Assembly (NCBI GenBank): GCA_016288495.1
Contig: JAEEZH010000207.1
Span: 1-40,561 of the forward strand
Length of the DNA stretch: 40,561 nucleotides
Source: Lachnospiraceae bacterium
GTDB lineage: Bacteria; Bacillota; Clostridia; Lachnospirales; Lachnospiraceae
Direction: 5' to 3'
Positions within the stretch are counted from its first letter, which is position 1, and the number at the start of each line of letters is the position of its first letter. Under the pieces are notes generated by a model. It saw only the letters and a program-made list of their open reading frames with translations, ran no database searches and was not told where the DNA came from. The position numbers and the translations under genes are program-made. Below are positions 1-7,041 of this stretch, piece by piece.

Positions 1-598
1 AATAATCCACATCGGGAGCCTCGTGGGGTGCCCACTGAGGATCGGAGAAGATGTAGATATCGGGCTCCTTGCCCTTGCCTACAGGCTGAGAGGCCTTGTA
101 CATCTTTACATACTCATCGCTCATGTACTGGAAGTTGATCATCCAGTTATAAAGGAGATTCTCCTCTCCTTCGGGAATAAGGAGATGAGCCTTAACCATG
201 AACTCGGGATCCAGACCTACGAAGCACTCTGCATGATACAGAGTCTTCCAGCGGCTCTCATAGATAGCATCCATAGCTACCTTGTCCAGCTTAACCTCAT
301 CCACTCCGGGCTGACCCTTGATCCTTCTGGCTACGGCGTAACGTCCGGTTACGGCACCGTCATTGAAAAGAAGAACCTTGGCATCACTCTCGAGACCGAA
401 CTCCTCGCCCCTGTATACGGGCATATCGGTAACAATGGTTCCGGGAGAATTCTTGGCCAGTTCATATGCTTCCTTAAGGGTGTTGATCTTAACTACGTTG
501 TTTCCGTAGAAAGCAGCCTCAATGATGGAACGGGTCTTGGAAAATCCCACTTTGCCTGCTCCGATCTCTTTGATCGGATAGTACGCTTTTGTCGACAT
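1..598 (-). CDS. pckA: Phosphoenolpyruvate carboxykinase (ATP)-like protein, N-terminal part (runs off the window)
   Basis: About 199 codons are visible, starting at the ATG at 596-598. An AAGGAGG ribosome binding site lies 6 nt upstream, and the gene continues past base 1. The protein begins MSTKAYYPIKEIGAGK. It carries a TGRYAVARR segment where ATP-type PEP carboxykinases have the TGRSPKDK phosphate-binding segment. This is followed by YHAECFVGLDPEF, resembling the family's 'D-F-A-G-A-D-P-x-Y-R' stretch, and by an LLYNWMINFQYM stretch at the position of the family's 'W-H-x-L-F-x-R-N-M-F'. The enzyme would interconvert oxaloacetate and PEP with ATP/ADP in the cytosol. The nucleotide-binding P-loop and metal ligands lie in the missing C-terminal part and cannot be checked. 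The N-terminal region is divergent, so the call rests on overall pattern and on recollection of similar Lachnospiraceae proteins. The gene is monocistronic at its 5' side with its own promoter. Confidence 0.6.
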   Translation of the reverse strand, partial: MSTKAYYPIKEIGAGKVGFSKTRSIIEAAFYGNNVVKINTLKEAYELAKNSPGTIVTDMPVYRGEEFGLESDAKVLLFNDGAVTGRYAVARRIKGQPGVDEVKLDKVAMDAIYESRWKTLYHAECFVGLDPEFMVKAHLLIPEGEENLLYNWMINFQYMSDEYVKMYKASQPVGKGKEPDIYIFSDPQWAPHEAPDVDY

Positions 599-647
599 AA
601 ATCATCCTCCTTGTATATATAAATTTTGTTTTCAAAACCAATTAAGT

Positions 648-676
648 ATTATGTCACAAATTAAGATTTTGGTCAA
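648..676 (-). promoter_or_regulatory. Sigma-A-type promoter of the PEP carboxykinase-like gene
   Basis: Read on the minus strand, TTGACC (671-676) is followed after exactly 17 nt by CATAAT (648-653), about 50 nt before the start codon. The -35 box is one arm of a dyad, TTTTGGT (minus-strand reading, 692-698) and ACCAAAA (667-673), which could be an operator. That role is inferred only from symmetry and position. Confidence 0.7.
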
Positions 677-714
677 CTTAAAATATGAAACACCAAAAGC
701 TTCCTTATCTCATT

Positions 715-1455
715 TCATAAAAGATAGGCCACGATCATGATCAGCTCTGCCACCTGCAGGAAATATCCGCTGGTATCCCCGTTCACCCCGCCGAAATCCC
801 TAAGGGCAGATCTTCCGTACAAAATGAAGGAAAGCAGAGCCGTGAGCAGGGACAAAAGCCCCCCCGTCAGATCATATGCACACATGAAGACACCCCCAAA
901 GATCACCAGCAGGATAAGGAATGCTGCCCCTCCTTTCTTTGGCAGGGCATTGGCAAAACCCGCCGCCATTCCTCCCTCGTCCATATGTTTAAAAAAGATG
1001 AGGGATAAGGCACTCAGAGCTCTTGATATCACAAAAACGGGAATGATACCGGGAAAACAGAACAGACCCGCCTGTGAGAAAGCCCCGGACAACAGCAGCA
1101 GATACAGCCCGCTCATAACCGCGGCGAAGGATCCGCAGTGGGGATCCTTTAATATGGCCAGCCTCTTTTCCCTGTCCGACATGGCGGAAAGTGCATCCAC
1201 CGTATCCGCAAAGCCGTCCATATGTATCCCGCCGTTCACAAGGATGGAGACCGCGCACAGTATGGTTCCGGTGAAAAAGGAATTGAGATGTGCCGCAGAG
1301 GCAAGATACGCCGTAAGGTAAAGTATCAGTCCCGTCGCCAGTCCCACAAAGGGGAAAAAGATGAGCACATATTTTTTGTTTTTTTCATCCCACTCTGTTT
1401 CCGGCATGGGTATCCGGGAATAGGTGGAAAAAGCCGTTATCAATGATTTTAACAT
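715..1455 (-). CDS. cobS: Adenosylcobinamide-GDP ribazoletransferase (cobalamin synthase)
   Basis: The 246-residue polytopic membrane protein has the usual length for CobS. It joins alpha-ribazole (or its 5'-phosphate) to adenosylcobinamide-GDP in the last step of cobalamin assembly, at the membrane. Visible family marks are the N-terminal AFSTYSRIPMP segment, the metal-binding GGIHMDGFADTVDAL region near residues 75-90, SDREKRLAILKDPHCGSF near 95-110, and a C-terminal GGVNGDTSGY. Cbi/Cob partners lie upstream in the same orientation (cobT, cbiB). The ribosome binding site is weak (AAGAAAG). A palindromic repeat and a flanking dyad occupy the 78-nt gap before it, so cobS may be expressed somewhat independently. 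A weak 7-bp hairpin (704-710 with 722-728) overlaps its stop codon. Confidence 0.93.
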   Translation of the reverse strand: MLKSLITAFSTYSRIPMPETEWDEKNKKYVLIFFPFVGLATGLILYLTAYLASAAHLNSFFTGTILCAVSILVNGGIHMDGFADTVDALSAMSDREKRLAILKDPHCGSFAAVMSGLYLLLLSGAFSQAGLFCFPGIIPVFVISRALSALSLIFFKHMDEGGMAAGFANALPKKGGAAFLILLVIFGGVFMCAYDLTGGLLSLLTALLSFILYGRSALRDFGGVNGDTSGYFLQVAELIMIVAYLL

Positions 1456-1481
1456 AGTCTTTCTTACAGATCATTCACGAC

Positions 1482-1510
1482 AAAGATTCTTCGCTCCGCT
1501 CAGAATGACA
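1482..1510 (-). repeat. Short intergenic palindromic repeat, copy 1
   Basis: On the minus strand the element reads TGTCATTCTGAG, then CGGAGC, then GAAGAATCTTT, with an ATTCT/AGAAT stem. It sits in the gap between the Cys-rich protein gene and cobS. It is flanked by a larger dyad, GATCATTCA at 1469-1477 and TGAATGATC at 1527-1535. Related copies lie at 7011-7041 and 27711-27732, with half-copies at 6996-7008 and 28160-28171. Confidence 0.75.
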
Positions 1511-1533
1511 TCTGGTCTACGTGATATGAATGA

Positions 1534-1776
1534 TCATTTTTCCTTCAGCTTCCCCGTGATATATCCGTACCCGTCATTTCCATGGGGTCTGGTACACGAC
1601 TTGCAGTTTTTTATCCCGCTTTCCGTATAGGAGAAATCGCCGCCGCACCTTTCCCCCAGAAAGTACAGAGGGCAGTAACAGAACAGGCAGTTAAAGTCCT
1701 CTTCGTCGACTCCCTTATGGCAGGGGAAATATTTACAGGCTCTGTTTTGAAAAAAAGTGTGATCAAAGTCTCTCAT
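1534..1776 (-). CDS. Small cysteine-rich domain protein of the PF04071 type
   Basis: This 80-residue protein has eight cysteines (positions 14, 19, 30, 33, 35, 44, 58, 61) in the order CKYFPCH, NCLFCYCPLY, RCGGDF, GIKNCKSCTRPH. That is the pattern of the 'cysteine-rich small domain' family (PF04071), which from recollection is found alone or fused beside cobalamin genes in Clostridia and archaea. Its biochemical role is not established. The cysteine count suggests metal or Fe-S binding (inference). It starts 25 nt after the MATE gene and precedes cobS, so it is embedded in the cobalamin cluster. There is no signal peptide or membrane segment. Confidence 0.8.
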   Translation of the reverse strand: MRDFDHTFFQNRACKYFPCHKGVDEEDFNCLFCYCPLYFLGERCGGDFSYTESGIKNCKSCTRPHGNDGYGYITGKLKEK

Positions 1777-1801
1777 AACATGATCCTATCCGGTTCCTGT
1801 T

Positions 1802-3175
1802 TCACAGGCCGTCCTTAAGTTCCTTGAAAAGCTTGTTTGCAAAATAGGCTGCCGGTATCAGCGACAGCACCATGGATAAGGGCTGCGCCTCCTGAATGCC
1901 CGCAAAGCCTCTCAGCTTCGGAAGTATCAGAAGAGCCGGTATGAAGAAAAGGCCGCTCCTGGTGGATGATAAGACTGAGGCTCCCAGCTTTCGGCCGGTA
2001 CTTTGCATGCTCATCTCGTTCACCATGCAGAAAGGCAAAAAGATCTGTGAGGTCACCTGGAGCTTCAGGGCCCTGACCCCCATTGCCACCACCTGGTCGT
2101 CATCCCTGAAAAGCCTGATGACGGCTTCGGGATCAATGAGCACCAGCAAAGACATGATCACCATCAAAGTCTCAGCCAGGATAAGCGTCACCTTATAAGC
2201 TTTCCTGAGTCTGTCGATTTTACCCGCTCCGTAATTAAAGGCACACACAGGCTGATATCCCTGTCCGATGCCAAGGGCCAGTGAAAACACAAAGAAGGAA
2301 ACCCTGGTGACTATGCTCATGGCCGCCACCGCTGCATCACCGTATATTCCGGCACTGGAATTCAGGATGACCGTCGATACGCTGTTGAGAGCCTGGCGAA
2401 GGAGGGAAGGAAAACCCGTTCCCACTATGTCCAGGAATTCGGCAAAAAGAAGATCCTTCGCCTGTACCAGCAGTCTGAACGACAGCTTCGCCTGGGTCTT
2501 TCCCCGAAGGAACATGCTGAGCATGATGCTGAAGCTTATGATCTGTGAAAGAGCCGTGGATACTCCGGCCCCGGCTATCCCCAGCTTAAAACCGAAGATG
2601 AGGATGGGGTCTCCTATCATGTTCAGGATGGCGCCTGTCATCATGCCTATGGTACCTATGGACGCCTTGCCCTCGTATCTTAAGATATTGTTCATGGTAA
2701 AGCTGCTCACCAGACAGGGAGCTGCCAGAAGTATCCACGTGATATAGGTTTTGGCGTAAGGATATATGGTAGGCGTGGAACCCAGGGCATATATCAGCGG
2801 TTCCAGAAAAACAAAGCAGATGAGCGCTATGAGAGAAGAAAAAAACAGGGCACCGAAAAAGCCTATTGATGCGGCTCTCGACGCCCCCTCGTAATCGCCT
2901 GCACCCTCTCTTCTGGAAAGAATGCTCCCGCAGCCCTGGCCGAAGAGGAAACCCACTGCCTGCAGGATGGACATAAAACCGAATACTATGCCTACGGCTC
3001 CGCTGGCCGAATTACCCAGTCTCCCCACAAAGGCGGTATCCGCCAGATTATATATGTTTGTGATGAGCATGCTGAGTATAGTGGGAACCGACAGCTTTAC
3101 TATAAGCGGCAGGACCGGCGTATTGGTCAGCAGCTCGTATTGCTGAGATCCTGTTTTACGGTCTTTATTACTCAT
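1802..3175 (-). CDS. MATE-family efflux transporter
   Basis: This 457-residue polytopic membrane protein has about twelve hydrophobic segments. The typical MATE opening is present (KLSVPTILSMLITNIYNLADTAFVGRLG, quoted in part: SVPTILSML, NLADTAFVG), as is the matching second-half repeat (GFPSLLRQALNS). Such proteins export cationic compounds using Na+ or H+ gradients. The start codon overlaps the cobT stop by 4 nt (ATGA), so the two are translationally coupled and the exporter is a member of the cobalamin operon. Its substrate cannot be read from sequence. Involvement with a corrinoid, a dimethylbenzimidazole-type base or alpha-ribazole is conceivable from context only. Confidence 0.9.
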   Translation of the reverse strand: MSNKDRKTGSQQYELLTNTPVLPLIVKLSVPTILSMLITNIYNLADTAFVGRLGNSASGAVGIVFGFMSILQAVGFLFGQGCGSILSRREGAGDYEGASRAASIGFFGALFFSSLIALICFVFLEPLIYALGSTPTIYPYAKTYITWILLAAPCLVSSFTMNNILRYEGKASIGTIGMMTGAILNMIGDPILIFGFKLGIAGAGVSTALSQIISFSIMLSMFLRGKTQAKLSFRLLVQAKDLLFAEFLDIVGTGFPSLLRQALNSVSTVILNSSAGIYGDAAVAAMSIVTRVSFFVFSLALGIGQGYQPVCAFNYGAGKIDRLRKAYKVTLILAETLMVIMSLLVLIDPEAVIRLFRDDDQVVAMGVRALKLQVTSQIFLPFCMVNEMSMQSTGRKLGASVLSSTRSGLFFIPALLILPKLRGFAGIQEAQPLSMVLSLIPAAYFANKLFKELKDGL

Positions 3176-4233
3176 ATCAGCTCCACGTACGCCTTGAGGT
3201 CTGTCTCCGAAAAACGGTGCGCCCTCTTAAACTCAGCCATGGCTATGTCGATGAGAGGCAGCAGGCACACGCCTCCGGTGCCCTCTCCCAGCCTCATGCC
3301 GGCGTGAAGGATACTCTTTAACCCCATCTGGTCCTGAAGCATGGCCGCTCCCTTTTCCTCGGACATATGTGAGGCCAGCATATACTCCTTCGCCAGAGGC
3401 TCTATCCTCCAGGCCAGGTTGGCCGCCACGGAGGATATGAAACCGTCTATTATCACAGGGACTCCGTAGATGGCCCCTCCCAGGAACATCCCCGTCATGG
3501 CCGCTATATCAAAGCCTCCCAGCTTGGACAACAGCAGAACGGGGTCATCCTTTGTGGCTTCGTTCACTTCTATGGCCTGCCTTATTATTTCCACCTTATG
3601 GCTGAGCATCTCCGAGGTCAGACCTGCTCCCCTGCCCGTGACCACCGCGGGATCCTTATCCAGGATGACTGCGGACAGGGCACTGGCGGTTGTGGTATTT
3701 GCTATGCCGCACTCTCCCGTGACCACCACATCATAGCCCACGCTGGTCATCCTTTCCACCAGACCGATGCCCCGCTTTATGGCCTCCACGGCTTCAGCCC
3801 TGCTCATGGCCGGGCCCTTTGCAATATTGTCGGTGCCCCGGCGCACATGCATATCTATGATGGCATAGCTCTTTATCTCTTCCTCCATGCCCATATCGAT
3901 GACAAAGGTATCCGCGTGGGCAGCCCTGGCCATCACATTTATATTGGATCTTGCAAGGGCCATTTCCTTTGCGATTATGGCCGTGACGGAGGAATCGGAC
4001 TGCGATACGCTTTCATATACCACCCCGTTGTCGGCACAGGCCACCAATACACAACGGTGCTTCATATCAAAATCCGGAGTACCGTATATCCCCGCAAGCT
4101 TTATTATGATCTTTTCGAATTCGCCCAGGGACCCCAGAGGCTTCATGATAAGATTCCATCTGCTCATAGCCTCGTTCATGGCACTCTGGGACGGTCTTCT
4201 GGCTTTTATATCAAGTGAAACAGTTTCGCACAT
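3172..4233 (-). CDS. cobT: Nicotinate-nucleotide--dimethylbenzimidazole phosphoribosyltransferase
   Basis: CobT moves phosphoribose from nicotinate mononucleotide to the lower-ligand base, giving alpha-ribazole phosphate for the cobalamin nucleotide loop. The 353-residue length is typical. Family segments are visible: KPLGSLGEFE near residues 31-40, CADNGVVYESVSQS near 66-79, ECGIANTTTAS near 174-184, and GMRLGEGTGG near 312-321. The catalytic base is expected to be E317. An SD of GGAGG lies 5 nt before the ATG. The start lies inside the end of cbiB (28-nt overlap), and the stop overlaps the MATE start. All this supports a tightly coupled operon. Confidence 0.95.
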   Translation of the reverse strand: MCETVSLDIKARRPSQSAMNEAMSRWNLIMKPLGSLGEFEKIIIKLAGIYGTPDFDMKHRCVLVACADNGVVYESVSQSDSSVTAIIAKEMALARSNINVMARAAHADTFVIDMGMEEEIKSYAIIDMHVRRGTDNIAKGPAMSRAEAVEAIKRGIGLVERMTSVGYDVVVTGECGIANTTTASALSAVILDKDPAVVTGRGAGLTSEMLSHKVEIIRQAIEVNEATKDDPVLLLSKLGGFDIAAMTGMFLGGAIYGVPVIIDGFISSVAANLAWRIEPLAKEYMLASHMSEEKGAAMLQDQMGLKSILHAGMRLGEGTGGVCLLPLIDIAMAEFKRAHRFSETDLKAYVELI

Positions 4234-5189
4234 ATGATCCTCCAGATTATCACCGGGATCACCATCAGGATCACCGACAGATACATCAGATCGTTTGCCT
4301 TGTCTATGTCGTCAGAATTACACTCCCTGATACCATAGCCCACAAGAGGCCGCTCATGAATGACCCCCTTATATGTGGCGTCACCCAGAAGCTGGATACC
4401 CAGGGCTCCGGCACAGACGCTCTCTGTCTGGCCCGCATTGATACTCTCGCTTTTGAACCTGTCGCGCTTAAAGATCTCCACCGCTCCCGCATGATCCATC
4501 TTAAGTATAAAGGATGAGATGATCATCAGGATGGCACTGATCCTGGCGGGGATAAAATTGAAGAAGTCATCTGCCTTTGCGGCAAAAAAACCAAAATCAA
4601 TATATCTCTCGTTCTTGTATCCCAGCATGGAATCCATGGTATTCACAGCCTTGTAAGCCAGTCCTCCCACCGGGCCGAATATCATCAGATAAAACAAAGG
4701 GGCGATACAGCCGTCACAGGTATTCTCCGCCACAGTCTCCACCGCAGCCATGATCACATGCTTTTCATCCAGTTCATACGTATCCCTGCCGACTATCATG
4801 GAAAGCAGATTCCTGGCGGCGGGAAGATTTCCGGCATCGATCTTTTCCATCACCGCAATGCTGCCCTTCTTCAGGGCTTTTACGGAAAGCACTTCAAAAC
4901 AGATCACGGAGGCGACAACCAGATACAGATGGGGCGAAATCTTCCAGCATATTACCAGAAGCCCCGCGGAGATAAAGGTGGTACAGAACATCACGATGGC
5001 CCACAAAAGAGCGCCGCCCAGCTTCCTTTCCCTGGGAGTGGAGCCCAGATTAGTCCGTATCTTTTCCTCAAGAAAATCCACAAAAGAACCGATCAGTCTC
5101 ACCACATGGGGCCAGCCCTCCGGATCCCCTATGATAAGGTCCAGAAGCAGACCTATGATGATAGCTGCAAATGAAAACAGATAAAACAT
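4206..5189 (-). CDS. cbiB: Adenosylcobinamide-phosphate synthase
   Basis: This 327-residue membrane protein of the CbiB/CobD family attaches the aminopropanol (phosphate) arm to adenosylcobyric acid. Recognisable blocks are LLLDLIIGDPEGWPHVVRLIG at the N-terminus, then AVETVAENTCDGCIAPLFY, GGLAYKAVNTMDSMLGY, and a C-terminal AGALGIQLLGDATYKG. There are several membrane segments. It starts 9 nt after the argS stop, with an AGAGG ribosome binding site that overlaps that stop, so it is probably transcribed from the argS promoter. The symbol cobD is also used for this enzyme. Confidence 0.94.
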   Translation of the reverse strand: MFYLFSFAAIIIGLLLDLIIGDPEGWPHVVRLIGSFVDFLEEKIRTNLGSTPRERKLGGALLWAIVMFCTTFISAGLLVICWKISPHLYLVVASVICFEVLSVKALKKGSIAVMEKIDAGNLPAARNLLSMIVGRDTYELDEKHVIMAAVETVAENTCDGCIAPLFYLMIFGPVGGLAYKAVNTMDSMLGYKNERYIDFGFFAAKADDFFNFIPARISAILMIISSFILKMDHAGAVEIFKRDRFKSESINAGQTESVCAGALGIQLLGDATYKGVIHERPLVGYGIRECNSDDIDKANDLMYLSVILMVIPVIIWRIICAKLFHLI

Positions 5190-5198
5190 AAAAACCTC

Positions 5199-6980
5199 TT
5201 ACATCCTGTCGGGAGCTTCAAAGCCCAGGATATCTATACATATCTCAAATATCCTGAGTGTGTATTTAAGCAGGGCTATCCAGCCTGCCTGAACATCCTT
5301 ATCCTCCTCCGAAAGGATCTTCGTATCGTGATAAAAACTGTTGAAGGAATCCGCCAGCTCATAGATATAAGCACAGATCCTGTGGGGTGCCAGTTCTTCA
5401 TAGGCACCCTTTATCATGGTATTGAAGGCGGCCAGCCGAAGCTGGATGTCCTTTTCACCGCTGCCCCTGGCATCCGAAAGACGGACGGACGAAAGGTCTC
5501 CCCCCTTCTCATCCTGCCATCTCTTTAAAATGGACTTGATCCTCACCATGGTATAGAGGATATAAGGTCCTGTGTTTCCTTCGAAGGAAGTGAACCTGTC
5601 CATGTCAAAGATATAATCCTTTGTGGCCTGGTTCGACAGATCGGCGTATTTGAGCGCTGCCACGGACACCATCCGGGCCGTCCTGTCTATATCGTAATCC
5701 TCTTCCTTACCGGAGGAGTTTTTGTTTTCCTCCATTTTTTTCTGCATCACATCCTTGATGTCCGAGAGCAGATATTCCAGACGCATGACGCCCCCGTCCC
5801 TGGTCTTGTAGGGCTTGCCGTCCCTGCCGTTCATGGTGCCGAAACCGATGAATTTAAGCTCTGTCTTTTCGGGAACTATACCGGTCTTTTTGGCCACTCT
5901 GAAGACCTGGTCAAAATGCATCTGCTGACGCTTGTCCACCACATAGATCACACGGTCGGGATCTGTCTCATCCATCCTCATCACCAGGGTGGCCAGATCG
6001 GTGGTGGCATAAAGCGAAGCGCCGTCGGATTTAAGGATCATGCAGGGGGGCATCTCCTTAGTGTCGCTCTCCTCCTTTACATCGATCACCTTTGCTCCCT
6101 CGCTCTCATACAAAAGCCCGGTCTTCTCCAGCCGCTCCACCAGAGCGGGGATCAGGGGATCCACATCGGACTCTCCGTTCCACAGTTCAAATGACACGTT
6201 CAGATGATCATAATTCTTTTTAAGATCCGCCTTGGACAGATCCATGATATGCTGCCACAGAGCCCTGCAGCCACGGTCACCGTGCTGGAGCCTGTAGGTT
6301 GCGTTCATGGCAGCTGCCTTGTAGTCCTCATCCTCCTTTGACCTGGCACTGGCAGCGGGATAGATCTCCTCCAGCTGGGACAGGGTAAAGGGAGGTTCCT
6401 GGGGATACTCACCCTCAAAGTTCTCATCAAAATAGGGAAGCTCCGGCTGCCTCAGTGACAGTTCATGGATGATGAGACCCATCTGAAGTCCCCAGTCACC
6501 CAGATGTATGTCACCGATGACCTCATGTCCCATATAAGCACAAAGACGCTTCACGGCTTCCCCTATGACGGCTGAACGCAGATGCCCCACATGAAGAGGC
6601 TTTGCCACATTGGGTCCGCCGTAATCGATTATTATCTTAAGAGCCTTGTTCAAAGGCTCAAGTCCCGGCTTTTCGCATTTATCGCAGTCCATAAGATAAG
6701 AGGACAAAAAGTCCTCCCTGATCTTAAGGTTCAAAAATCCCGGAGGCACAGCCTCCACCGATGAGAATGCATCGCAGTCCGAAAGCTTTGCGGCCACCTC
6801 GGAAGCTATGGCAAGAGGGGCCTTTTTATTCTGCTTTGCCCCGGCCATGGCACCGTTACACTGGAACTCACACAGGTCCGGGCGGTTCGACACGCTAACC
6901 TTTCCAAAGGAGGCGTCATAGCCTGCCGCCTCAAAGGCAGCGGCTGTTTTTTCACTGAGTATTTCCAACAATGTATTCAT
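5199..6980 (-). CDS. argS: Arginyl-tRNA synthetase
   Basis: This 593-residue class I aminoacyl-tRNA synthetase charges tRNA-Arg. It has the ArgRS-specific N-terminal add-on domain (residues 1-95). The HIGH motif is HVGH at 130-133 within NVAKPLHVGHLRSAV. A Rossmann core and a C-terminal anticodon-binding DALR-type helical domain are also present (the region with NTGPYILYTMVRI and ELADSFNSFYHDTKI). The KMSKS loop is degenerate, as in most ArgRS. The ribosome binding site is AAGGAG, 5 nt before the ATG. It is followed at 9 nt by the cobalamin genes. No T-box or other leader structure is seen upstream, where a palindromic repeat lies. Confidence 0.97.
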   Translation of the reverse strand: MNTLLEILSEKTAAAFEAAGYDASFGKVSVSNRPDLCEFQCNGAMAGAKQNKKAPLAIASEVAAKLSDCDAFSSVEAVPPGFLNLKIREDFLSSYLMDCDKCEKPGLEPLNKALKIIIDYGGPNVAKPLHVGHLRSAVIGEAVKRLCAYMGHEVIGDIHLGDWGLQMGLIIHELSLRQPELPYFDENFEGEYPQEPPFTLSQLEEIYPAASARSKEDEDYKAAAMNATYRLQHGDRGCRALWQHIMDLSKADLKKNYDHLNVSFELWNGESDVDPLIPALVERLEKTGLLYESEGAKVIDVKEESDTKEMPPCMILKSDGASLYATTDLATLVMRMDETDPDRVIYVVDKRQQMHFDQVFRVAKKTGIVPEKTELKFIGFGTMNGRDGKPYKTRDGGVMRLEYLLSDIKDVMQKKMEENKNSSGKEEDYDIDRTARMVSVAALKYADLSNQATKDYIFDMDRFTSFEGNTGPYILYTMVRIKSILKRWQDEKGGDLSSVRLSDARGSGEKDIQLRLAAFNTMIKGAYEELAPHRICAYIYELADSFNSFYHDTKILSEEDKDVQAGWIALLKYTLRIFEICIDILGFEAPDRM

Positions 6981-6995
6981 TACAACTCCTTATTC

Positions 6996-7041
6996 AAGAT
7001 TCTTCGCTAATGTCATCCTGAGGCTTTAGCCGAAGGATCTT
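6996..7041 (+). repeat. Short palindromic repeat, copy 2 (with an adjoining half-copy)
   Basis: On the plus strand, 7011-7041 reads TGTCATCCTGAG, then GCTTTAGCC, then GAAGGATCTT. The stem arms ATCCT/AGGAT and GGC/GCC enclose a short loop. Just before it, 6996-7008 (AAGATTCTTCGCT) is a half-copy in the other orientation. The full copy encodes the last residues and the stop codon (TGA at 7013-7015) of the EAL protein. Confidence 0.75.

Noticed and set aside
23-622. Plus-strand open frame of 199 codons at the left end
   Set aside because: It is the antisense of the PEP carboxykinase-like gene, which has a promoter, ribosome binding site and family-like sequence.
5190-5260. Cobalamin riboswitch before the cobalamin genes
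   Set aside because: Only 9 nt separate argS and cbiB, and no B12-box-like structure was seen there or before cobS.
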